Below are positions 1 to 6,454 of a DNA stretch of 6,473 nt, in pieces. The stretch's first letter is position 1; each line of letters starts with the position of its first letter. The DNA lies in contig DBDT01000007.1 in the NCBI GenBank assembly GCA_002293705.1, positions 1-6,473 of the forward strand. The letters are read 5' to 3'. The position numbers were made by a program, and so were the translations under genes. The stretch is from Candidatus Woesebacteria bacterium UBA925 (GTDB lineage Bacteria; Patescibacteriota; Microgenomatia; UBA8517). The notes below the pieces were generated by a model. It worked only from the letters and a program-made list of their open reading frames with translations. It was not told the DNA's origin and did not search any database.

Positions 1-1016
1 GGATCTGGATACACATAGAATGGCTTCTTCCTTGTTGGATAACCATACACAAACACCAGGTCGGATCCAGTTTCTTTTTTAATGATCATACACAAGTCTC
101 TTTCATCTTCAGGATTTAAATCCTTCTCGCCCCTCACATCTCTTTTTGTTTTTTCAAATATTTTATCTTGAGCCTCTCTTAGACTTAGAGTTGGAGTGTT
201 TTCAATGTAGGAGGGGATCTCAACTCCAAATAGTGCCAGCTGAGCAGAACACTTAGTTGAAACTTGGTCCAAGACATATTTAATAGTCTTGTCGGCCATG
301 TTTTTAACATCCTCCCAGCTATCAATAAAGCCCATCTCAGCATCAAGAGAGACGATTTCTGTTAGGTGTCTGGTTGTAACTGAAGGCTCTGCCCTAAATA
401 CTTTATTAACACTAAAGACTCTCTCGAAAGCCGTCATCACAATTTGCTTGTAAAGCTGAGGACTTTGGGTTAGATATGCTTTTTTGTCAAAGTAGTCAAC
501 CTGAAACACCTCTGCCCCCCCTTCAGCTGTTGCAGGTGTTATGGCAGGTGCTTGAAATTCAAAGAAGTCGTTCTGTTTCATAAATTCCCTGAATGAATCA
601 ATAACAACCTCTTGGACTTCAAAAATTGCCCTAACTTTTGGATGCCTCAAAGAGAGTGATCGATGATCAAGCATGGTGGGTAGGTCCAAGTTCAGCTCTT
701 CTTTACCCATGTCAAATGGTAGCTCTTGGGCCTTGGAAACTATCGTGAAGTTTTGAATCTCAATCTCAACATGACCAGTTGCAATATTTGCATTAACCAA
801 TTTTTCAGGCCTTTTTTTAACCAACCCGTCAATATACACAACACTTTGAGGGGTGACTTTAGGTAAATCAACACCAACGCACTGAATAGTTGAAGTTCTA
901 TCCCTAAGTTCTATGAAAGTAATTTTTCCATGATCACGAACTGCAGACACCCAACCCCTTAGGTGCACTTTTTCCCCTATCTTGTTCACTGTTTGGCTAA
1001 TGAGGGTTCTGTCCAT
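1..1016 (-). CDS. aspS: Aspartyl-tRNA synthetase, archaeal/non-discriminating type (3' truncated)
   Basis: This cytoplasmic class II aminoacyl-tRNA synthetase charges tRNA(Asp) with aspartate, and possibly also tRNA(Asn). About 338 residues are visible. The C-terminal ~100 residues, including class II motif 3, lie beyond the window start. My translation shows an OB-fold anticodon-binding domain at about residues 15-95 (GWVSAVRDHG at 21-30, then FIELRDR). The catalytic domain follows, with TPATAEGGAEVF at 160-171, QSPQLYKQ at 184-191 and motif 2 FRAEPSVTTRHLTE at 207-220. The QSPQLYK and FRAE..TTRHL.E blocks, and the absence of the large bacterial insertion domain, indicate the short archaeal-type AspRS of about 430 aa rather than the ~590-aa bacterial form. 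AsnRS is less likely because motif 2 is followed by an AspRS-like LDAEMGFI. The ATG is preceded in frame by TAA (1028-1026), so it is the first possible ATG start. There is no Shine-Dalgarno sequence. It lies 41 bp downstream of the RSH gene. Confidence 0.93.
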   Translation of the reverse strand, partial: MDRTLISQTVNKIGEKVHLRGWVSAVRDHGKITFIELRDRTSTIQCVGVDLPKVTPQSVVYIDGLVKKRPEKLVNANIATGHVEIEIQNFTIVSKAQELPFDMGKEELNLDLPTMLDHRSLSLRHPKVRAIFEVQEVVIDSFREFMKQNDFFEFQAPAITPATAEGGAEVFQVDYFDKKAYLTQSPQLYKQIVMTAFERVFSVNKVFRAEPSVTTRHLTEIVSLDAEMGFIDSWEDVKNMADKTIKYVLDQVSTKCSAQLALFGVEIPSYIENTPTLSLREAQDKIFEKTKRDVRGEKDLNPEDERDLCMIIKKETGSDLVFVYGYPTRKKPFYVYPD

Positions 1017-1022
1017 GTGCCG

Positions 1023-1051
1023 ATTTTATATCAGTAGCCGAAAAAGACCAA
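1023..1051 (-). promoter_or_regulatory. Putative aspS promoter placed for a leaderless transcript
   Basis: Read on the minus strand, TTGGTC (1051-1046) is followed by a 17-nt spacer and TAAAAT (1028-1023). The -10 box matches 5 of 6 consensus positions, while the -35 box is weak at 3 of 6. The hexamer ends 6 nt before the aspS ATG, so transcription would begin at or next to the start codon. No Shine-Dalgarno sequence is present between the box and the ATG. The identification rests mainly on the same geometry recurring at the other three starts in this window. Confidence 0.4.
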
Positions 1052-1057
1052 TAGGCA

Positions 1058-2578
1058 TCATTTATCTTCTCCTGCCAGTATTTTCCTAATACCCCGCCTT
1101 GCTGCTGTAGTGACAACGAAACTCAGCCAATCCCTGTTTGGCTTTTCTGGGTTTTTCCCTTTGATAATCTCAACCACATCACCACTCACAAGCTTTCTAC
1201 CAAGTGGGACCACCTTACCATTAACCTTAGCTCCTTTTATATGCCTACCAAGACCAGTATGGAGGGCAAAGGCAAAATCAACCGGAGTAGCCCCTTCAGG
1301 AAGATCATAAACATCTCCTTTTGGGGTAAAAACAAAGTTTCTTTGCTTTAGACCATCAAACTTTACAGCCTTAACAAATTCTTCGGAATCAGACATCTGT
1401 TTTTGCCAAGACGCAAGTTGTGTAACCCATGACAGCTTGTCGCTGACGGCAACACCGGATTCCAATTGAGAGTCTGACACACCAGATGACTTAGCCTCTG
1501 CATATGCCCAGTGGGCTGCAGCCCCCATTTCTGCCTGCTCATGCATTTGCCATGTTCTTATTTGAATTTCATATATCCTTCCACCTTCTCCAAACACCTT
1601 AGTGTGAATTGATCTGTAACCATTAGGTTTGGGCTGGGCAATAAAATCAGACACCCCAAGATACGGAACTGGCTTGTACAACGAGTGAATTATTCCAAGC
1701 GCAACATAACAGTCTGAGACCTCTTCAACCAAAACCCTCATAGCCATCAGATCATGGATCCTTTCAATATCGCCCGCAATTTCTGGTCTTTTAAGCTTCC
1801 TCCATAAAGAGTAGACACTTTTTTTGCGTCCCGAGATACTTGATTTGATCTTGTTTTCCACCAACCTCTTTTGAATGTTTTTAGACATTTTTCTAATATG
1901 ATCTTCAGAATTACTGGTCATCTTATTTAAGATTGGAGATAGATTTCCATGCTCTTCTGCGTACAATGTCTTAAAGCTCAAATCTTCCAAGGCACTTTTC
2001 ACCTGACCCATACCTAGCCTTTCGGCAAGCGGGGCAAACACTTCAAGTGTCTCTCTGGCAATTTTATGCTGCTTATTTACAGGCAGGGCAGATATTGTTT
2101 GCATGTTGTGAAGCCTGTCGGCCAACTTGACGAAAACAACCCTTAAATCTTGAGCCATTGTTAGAATCATTTTTCTCAAAGACTCGACAAAAAATGCTTC
2201 ACGACTCTCCTTAAGCCTAATGTTTGAAACCACACTAACACCATCAACTATCCTTGAGACATCTTCATTAAATTTTGCAGCCAAATCGGCTTTGGTGGCA
2301 CCACCATCTTCGATCACATCATGCAAAAGACCTGAAATAATCGTGTCCATATCAAGACCCCATTCAAATAGTGTTTTTGCAGTATTTAGAGGGTGAACCA
2401 CGTAAAGTTCTCCACTTTTCCTTCTCTGCTCTCCATGGGCTAATTTGGCAAAATCCCAGGCTTCTTGGAATTTATTTCCAGATGTTTGACCATATTTATC
2501 AACAACCTTTGATTTTAACGCAGCGAATTCTTTGTCTATTGGAGCTAGTTCTTTACTAATCTGAAGAGTGTCTGACAT
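1058..2578 (-). CDS. relA: Short RelA/SpoT homolog (bifunctional (p)ppGpp synthetase/hydrolase), HD-SYNTH-TGS
   Basis: This protein makes and degrades the alarmone (p)ppGpp from GTP/GDP and ATP in the stringent response. It has 506 residues. The N-terminal HD hydrolase domain keeps its metal and catalytic set: H48, H86-D87, E90-D91 and D154 (in KLADRLHNM), so hydrolysis is predicted to be active. The synthetase domain at about 240-365 has GRKKSVYSLWRKL (250-262), D276 in IHDLMAMR, GYRSIH at 320-325, YEIQIRT with E337, and AEMGAAAHW at 349-357. All are typical of an active enzyme. A TGS domain spans about 413-472. The protein stops about 35 residues later, so it lacks the helical, zinc-finger and ACT/RRM regions of the ~730-aa long RSH proteins. 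The next gene starts 41 bp downstream, which leaves no room for a frameshifted remainder. The start ATG lies inside the end of recJ and has an in-frame TAA just upstream (2587-2585). Confidence 0.95.
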   Translation of the reverse strand: MSDTLQISKELAPIDKEFAALKSKVVDKYGQTSGNKFQEAWDFAKLAHGEQRRKSGELYVVHPLNTAKTLFEWGLDMDTIISGLLHDVIEDGGATKADLAAKFNEDVSRIVDGVSVVSNIRLKESREAFFVESLRKMILTMAQDLRVVFVKLADRLHNMQTISALPVNKQHKIARETLEVFAPLAERLGMGQVKSALEDLSFKTLYAEEHGNLSPILNKMTSNSEDHIRKMSKNIQKRLVENKIKSSISGRKKSVYSLWRKLKRPEIAGDIERIHDLMAMRVLVEEVSDCYVALGIIHSLYKPVPYLGVSDFIAQPKPNGYRSIHTKVFGEGGRIYEIQIRTWQMHEQAEMGAAAHWAYAEAKSSGVSDSQLESGVAVSDKLSWVTQLASWQKQMSDSEEFVKAVKFDGLKQRNFVFTPKGDVYDLPEGATPVDFAFALHTGLGRHIKGAKVNGKVVPLGRKLVSGDVVEIIKGKNPEKPNRDWLSFVVTTAARRGIRKILAGEDK

Positions 2579-4178
2579 CTCTGATTATACACTGCAGGTA
2601 GGTTTTTTGTCGCCATTTGTTGATTGATATGTTGAATAGGACATCAATTAATTCACCTTTTTTATATAAGTGTTTGTAGCTAAAGTTTACAAAGTCAAAA
2701 GCTGCTGCCTGTCCGAAAGACAATCTAACTTTTACATGTCTGCCATCAGATCCCATAGGGGTAATCATGTCCACCTTAAGACTTTTTACCATGAATATAG
2801 GCTCTAGATTCCCGGCACCAAAAGGCGAAAATAGGGAAATCTTCTCTGCAAGGTCAAGACTTATGGCCGCAGGATTTAACTCTAAATCATAGACTGTCTC
2901 CCTTTGAACAGGAGAATAATCCGCAACTGAAAGGTAATCTTTAAGCTCAGCTAGTCTACTTTCCATAATACTAAAACCACTGGCCATCTCATGGCCACCA
3001 ATAGATATAAACATGTCCGACTTTCTTAAAAAAGTGGTGATATCAAAACCATTTCTTGATCTGGCTGAGCCTTTATAAACCCCTTCTGAGAGGGAGAGCA
3101 CCATTGAGGGCTTTAAGTATTCTTCTGAAAGTTTTCCAGCTAAAAGACCCACAACACCTTCATGAAACTCACCATGAGCTAAAATTATTGGTTGACTAGG
3201 GTCAATGTTACGTCTTAATAACTCAAGCGAGCTCTCAACCTCTTTTTGTCTATTTTGATTTAAAGTAATTAAGTGTTCAGCCAAAGTATCAGCTCTTTTT
3301 GCGTCTTTGGTACAGATTAATCTCAACGCCTCAATCCCCTTATCCATTCTTCCGGCAGCATTAATTTTTGGGGCAAGCTGGAAACCTATCTTGTAAACAT
3401 CTATTTCATTTAAATCAATTGAAGATTTTTTGGCCAATGAGATAAGGCCTGCTCTTTTGGTTTTTGCAATTGATTTTAATCCGTGAAAAACAAGGCTCCT
3501 ATTCACTCCAAGCAGCTCCATTTGGTCTGCAATAGTTGCTAAAAGTACAAGTGGCAACTGACTATCTGAAAGAACCGAGTCGCCCTCTTCAAGCCAAATT
3601 GTTGTTAACCAACAAAGAGCGGCTGCGCACACTTTAGTTGAGTGAACAACAACATCAGCTGTATTATCTTTGCCATCTGCCTGGTGGTGATCAATTACAA
3701 CAATCTTTATTCCCCTGGACTTCGCACTTTGAATTGATTCGTGGGCAACAATTCCATTGTCCACCAGAAAGATGGTTTTAACTTCAGGATCCATCTCCAA
3801 AACTCGGTTTAAACTATCTTGGTTTAATCCATAACCATCTGTAAACCTATCAGGAATGTATGGACTTACACTAACACCAAGTTGGTTTAGGTATTCCCAG
3901 ATTATTGCAGTTGAACACACCCCATCAACATCATAATCACCATATACTAAAACCTTATCCCTGCTTTTAATCAACTCAGAAATAAGTTTTTTAAGTTTCT
4001 TCAAAGCTGAACTACTTACCCCCAAGTCTTTTGGTAAGTAGCTTGAAGGAGAAGCTGGATTATAGAATTCCTCTCGAAGCTTTTTTGATGTCAGGCCGCG
4101 CAACTTTTCAATTATCAAGACCGCCTCTTGTTCATTTTCTGCCCTCTTTTCACTTAAAGGAGTCCACTGTTTATCCAT
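2556..4178 (-). CDS. recJ: Single-stranded-DNA-specific 5'-3' exonuclease RecJ
   Basis: RecJ degrades single-stranded DNA 5' to 3' in recombinational, mismatch and base-excision repair, using metal ions held by the DHH phosphoesterase core. From the ATG at 4178 the protein has 540 residues, a normal length for compact RecJ. Visible motifs are DYDVDG at 81-86, PDRFTDGYGL at 109-118, VDNGI at 139-143, the family-defining DHH at 163-165, and D218 in ATIADQ. The DHHA1 domain follows, with INAAGRM (272-278), HEGVVGLLAGKL (339-350), GSARS (370-374) and GGHEMASGF (394-402). A C-terminal OB-fold-like segment lies at about 440-536. A TTG start 27 bp upstream would add nine residues (MLLLEQNVS), but I prefer the ATG because a promoter-like element occupies that stretch. 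The stop is TAG. The last 23 bp overlap the RSH gene, suggesting coupled expression. cca diverges 63 bp away. Confidence 0.96.
   Translation of the reverse strand: MDKQWTPLSEKRAENEQEAVLIIEKLRGLTSKKLREEFYNPASPSSYLPKDLGVSSSALKKLKKLISELIKSRDKVLVYGDYDVDGVCSTAIIWEYLNQLGVSVSPYIPDRFTDGYGLNQDSLNRVLEMDPEVKTIFLVDNGIVAHESIQSAKSRGIKIVVIDHHQADGKDNTADVVVHSTKVCAAALCWLTTIWLEEGDSVLSDSQLPLVLLATIADQMELLGVNRSLVFHGLKSIAKTKRAGLISLAKKSSIDLNEIDVYKIGFQLAPKINAAGRMDKGIEALRLICTKDAKRADTLAEHLITLNQNRQKEVESSLELLRRNIDPSQPIILAHGEFHEGVVGLLAGKLSEEYLKPSMVLSLSEGVYKGSARSRNGFDITTFLRKSDMFISIGGHEMASGFSIMESRLAELKDYLSVADYSPVQRETVYDLELNPAAISLDLAEKISLFSPFGAGNLEPIFMVKSLKVDMITPMGSDGRHVKVRLSFGQAAAFDFVNFSYKHLYKKGELIDVLFNISINKWRQKTYLQCIIRDVRHSSD
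2584..2613 (-). promoter_or_regulatory. Putative RSH promoter inside the 3' end of recJ
   Basis: On the minus strand there is a perfect TATAAT (2589-2584), preceded after an 18-nt spacer by GCGACA (2613-2608), which matches the -35 consensus at 4 of 6 positions. The -10 box ends 5 nt before the ATG of the RSH gene, again predicting a leaderless message. The same box contains the in-frame TAA that rules out a longer N terminus. The element lies wholly within recJ coding sequence, so the RSH gene could be transcribed alone as well as by read-through from recJ. Confidence 0.5.
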
Positions 4179-4184
4179 CGAAAC

Positions 4185-4213
4185 ATTTTGTTCCAACAAC
4201 AGCAAATACTCAA
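4185..4213 (-). promoter_or_regulatory. Putative recJ promoter, overlapping the divergent cca promoter
   Basis: On the minus strand TTGAGT (4213-4208, 4 of 6) is followed by exactly 17 nt and CAAAAT (4190-4185, 4 of 6). The -10-like box ends 6 nt before the recJ ATG. There is no Shine-Dalgarno sequence. The -10 box is the weakest of the four in this window. The call relies on the shared spacing, and on recJ needing a promoter because cca, on the opposite strand, separates it from secF. Confidence 0.35.
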
Positions 4214-4235
4214 CAAGCTAAAGTAGAGATATACT
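4207..4235 (+). promoter_or_regulatory. Putative cca promoter placed for a leaderless transcript
   Basis: TATACT at 4230-4235 matches the -10 consensus at 5 of 6 positions and ends 6 nt before the cca ATG. At a 17-nt spacing the -35 position holds TACTCA (4207-4212), a weak 3-of-6 match. This almost exactly overlays the proposed recJ -35 box on the other strand. No ribosome binding site lies between the box and the ATG. Confidence 0.42.
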
Positions 4236-4241
4236 ACAGTT

Positions 4242-5624
4242 ATGCATAAAATTGAGAAGAACCTAATTCCTAAAGAAGTTTTTGATACGGTGGGCAAAAT
4301 CACAAACTCAGGATACGAGTGCTTTATAGTAGGTGGGGCAGTTAGAGATCTTCTTTTGGGTAGAACAACCAGAGACTGGGATTTCACAACAAACGCCACC
4401 CCTGAACAGATACTAGAGATTTTTAAGGACGGATACTACAACAACACCTTTGGGACAGTAGGGATAGCTTTGGAGGACTCAGACCTTGAACCATTTGAAA
4501 TAACCACATACAGAACTGAATCCAACTACTCTGACAACAGAAGGCCTGACAAAGTCAGCTGGGGATCATCTCTTGAAGAGGATGTATCTAGAAGAGACTT
4601 TACGATTAACTCAATGGCACTTCAGATTGGACCAGATTCAAGTACTGAGGTTATTGATCACCATCATGGCTTAGAGGATCTCAAACTTAAACTTATAAGA
4701 ACAGTAGGAGATGCCGACACCAGGTTTAAAGAGGATGCCCTAAGAATGATGAGGGCGGTGCGAATAGCAACTGAATTGGGTTTTAAAATAGAAGAAAAAA
4801 CTGAGTCATCCATTAAACATAATGCAGAGTTAATTAACAATATCTCCAAAGAAAGGGTGAAGGAAGAACTTTGGAAAATTCTAGCAGCTCCAAATCCCGT
4901 AGACGGAGTGGAAAAGTTAATTTCAAGTGGAATATGTCAAATAATACTCCCAGAACTCCTTCCTAGTTTTGAGATTGACCAAAAATCACCCGAGAGACAC
5001 CACATTGATGACGTTGGCACGCATCTTCTAAAATCTTTGGCAAATTGCAGATCACACGACCCACTGGTTAGGTTTGCCACTCTAATTCATGACATAGGAA
5101 AGCCACAAACACACAAAATTTTGTCTAGCGGAGTAGTGACTTTCTACAATCACGAAGTAGTCGGGTCAAGAATTGCAGCAAAAATTGCCGAAAGACTTAA
5201 ATTCTCAAAAAATGAGTCCACAAAACTTTTCAAGTTAGTTAGGTGGCACCAGTTTACTGTCGACGAAAACCAAACTGATTCAGCCATACGAAGATTTATT
5301 CGTAACGTGGGAGTTGAAAACATTGAAGACATGCTAACACTTAGAATTGCAGACCGCCTTGGCGGTGGTGCCAGAGAAACTAGTTGGAGGCTGGAAGAAT
5401 TTAAAAAAAGACTAATAGAGGTACAAAAGCAACCTTTTAGCGTAAGAGACCTAAAAGTGACTGGAAACGACCTCATGGAGGCCCTTGGAATACCTCAAGG
5501 TAAAGCTGTAGGAATAATATTAAACAAGCTGTTTTCAAAAGTAGAGGCAGGAGAGCTTGCCAACGAAAGTGAAGAGCTACTTAAAAAAGCAAAAGAACTC
5601 CAGCTGGAAATTTCCCGAAATTAA
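4242..5624 (+). CDS. cca: CCA tRNA nucleotidyltransferase (class II, with HD domain)
   Basis: This enzyme adds or repairs the 3'-terminal CCA of tRNAs from CTP and ATP without a nucleic-acid template. The protein is full length at 460 residues. The nucleotidyltransferase head shows GGAVRD at 31-36, the metal-binding D45/D47 pair in RDWDF, TTYRTESNYSDNRRPD at 88-103, and RRDFTINSMA at 117-126. The neck shows EDALRMMRAVRIA at 164-176, in which D165 and R168 fit the EDxxR nucleobase-recognition motif, and ERVKEELW at 204-211. An HD domain follows, with H261, H283-D284 in LIHDIGK, and H304. Its C-terminal tail is typical of bacterial CCA/poly(A) polymerase-family enzymes. The distinction from an A-adding-only enzyme or poly(A) polymerase rests on the complete motif set and is not absolute. 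An in-frame TAG at 4224-4226 fixes the start. It is the only plus-strand gene, diverging from recJ and converging on secF with a 4-bp overlap. Confidence 0.95.
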   Translation: MHKIEKNLIPKEVFDTVGKITNSGYECFIVGGAVRDLLLGRTTRDWDFTTNATPEQILEIFKDGYYNNTFGTVGIALEDSDLEPFEITTYRTESNYSDNRRPDKVSWGSSLEEDVSRRDFTINSMALQIGPDSSTEVIDHHHGLEDLKLKLIRTVGDADTRFKEDALRMMRAVRIATELGFKIEEKTESSIKHNAELINNISKERVKEELWKILAAPNPVDGVEKLISSGICQIILPELLPSFEIDQKSPERHHIDDVGTHLLKSLANCRSHDPLVRFATLIHDIGKPQTHKILSSGVVTFYNHEVVGSRIAAKIAERLKFSKNESTKLFKLVRWHQFTVDENQTDSAIRRFIRNVGVENIEDMLTLRIADRLGGGARETSWRLEEFKKRLIEVQKQPFSVRDLKVTGNDLMEALGIPQGKAVGIILNKLFSKVEAGELANESEELLKKAKELQLEISRN

Positions 5625-6454
5625 ATAGACTTCTTTCTCTGCAAGAATAGAAGTATAGGGACGGCAACAAATGGTGATGAATAAGTCCCAGAGATCACAC
5701 CTATCAACAAAGCTGTGGCAAACCAAGTTATGCTACTTCCTCCAAAATAGATCAAAGATACTAACATGAAGATTATTGTTAGCGAGTTGAACACCGATCT
5801 TCTCATGGTCTCACTCAAGGCTCTATTTGCAACAGTTACTATCGCCCCTCCATGTTTCCTTCTCAATTCTCTGATCCTGTCATAGACAACAATGGTATCG
5901 TGAACTGAGAACGAAAGGGTTGTAAGAACAGCAGTCACAAACAAGAAGTCTATCTTTGCATCAAAAATTGTCCCTAAAATTGAATAGGTTCCAATCAGAA
6001 CCAAAGCATCGTGACATGTTGCTAGAGTGGCTGCAATTCCATATGTGATGTTTTTGAACTGATAGGCTACCCAAATTAATATGGAGATAGATGCCAAAAC
6101 AACAGCAATGATTGTTTTCGTCACTAGATCTTGGCTTATACTTGGCCCAACATTTTCAAATCTGACCAACTGACTCCCCTGACCTGCCAACTCTTTTACT
6201 TTGGCAGTTAACTCTTTTTCCTTCTCAGAGCTTAACTCAGATGATTTAATGGATAGATTATCTCCCACTTTTTGACTACTAGCTTCAATTCCAATTTTTG
6301 ACGCCTCTTCAACAATTTTTTCGTAATCAACCTGATTTTCTAGTTTATATTCAAGCTCTGATCCTCCAGAAAAATCTATACCAAGATTAAATCCTCTAAC
6401 TGAAATATTTATTACACCGGCAATTATAAAAATTGCAGAAATCGCAAAGTATAC
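5621..6454 (-). CDS. secF: Protein translocase subunit SecF (5' end missing)
   Basis: SecF works with SecD in the cytoplasmic membrane, using the proton motive force to help pull proteins out through SecYEG. The genomic part encodes 277 residues and lacks an estimated 10-20 N-terminal residues, cut off by adapter sequence. Counting from the first genuine residue, the remainder of TM1 is at about 1-18, followed by LGIDFSGGSELEY (24-36) and an extracytoplasmic P1 domain to about 110 with VGPSIS at 102-107. Five further hydrophobic segments follow at about 112-131, 136-160, 168-190, 219-238 and 240-268. The SecF signature SFSVHDTIVVYDRIRE is at 181-196. D186 and R219 correspond to the acidic and basic residues implicated in proton conduction in Thermus SecDF. 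H185 replaces the usual Asn of the xNDT motif. SecD is not fused at the C terminus. It would be expected upstream, off the contig. Confidence 0.93.
   Translation of the reverse strand, partial: VYFAISAIFIIAGVINISVRGFNLGIDFSGGSELEYKLENQVDYEKIVEEASKIGIEASSQKVGDNLSIKSSELSSEKEKELTAKVKELAGQGSQLVRFENVGPSISQDLVTKTIIAVVLASISILIWVAYQFKNITYGIAATLATCHDALVLIGTYSILGTIFDAKIDFLFVTAVLTTLSFSVHDTIVVYDRIRELRRKHGGAIVTVANRALSETMRRSVFNSLTIIFMLVSLIYFGGSSITWFATALLIGVISGTYSSPFVAVPILLFLQRKKSI

Noticed and set aside
1..20. Possible adapter sequence at the left end as well
   Set aside because: The first bases share a short ACACAT with the adapter but read in frame as a plausible AspRS segment (FYVYPDP), and the mosaic-end sequence in the expected orientation is absent.
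1058..2578. The short RSH gene as a frameshifted or broken full-length relA
   Set aside because: Only 41 bp separate its stop from the aspS start, so there is no leftover 3' coding sequence, and every catalytic motif is intact.
4179..4205. A TTG start for recJ adding nine residues (MLLLEQNVS)
   Set aside because: TTG is a rare start, the extra residues match no RecJ feature I recognise, and the stretch is better explained as the recJ promoter and spacer just upstream of ATG 4178.
4031..4249. A 72-aa plus-strand ORF antisense to the start of recJ
   Set aside because: It overlaps the recJ N terminus and the cca start, and shows no motif or promoter of its own.
4154..4399. An 81-aa minus-strand ORF across the recJ/cca junction
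   Set aside because: It lies antisense to the start of cca and out of frame with recJ, and its hydrophobic translation follows from the complementary codons. The flanking genes are clearly real.
5150..5476. A 108-aa minus-strand ORF within cca
   Set aside because: It is antisense to the conserved C-terminal half of cca, has a Ser/Leu-rich composition typical of shadow frames, and has no recognisable motif.
5609..5622. Inverted repeat AATTTC-CC-GAAATT at the end of cca as a bidirectional terminator
   Set aside because: The stem is only 6 bp and AT-rich with a 2-nt loop, and no T-run follows on either strand, so it is not a convincing intrinsic terminator.
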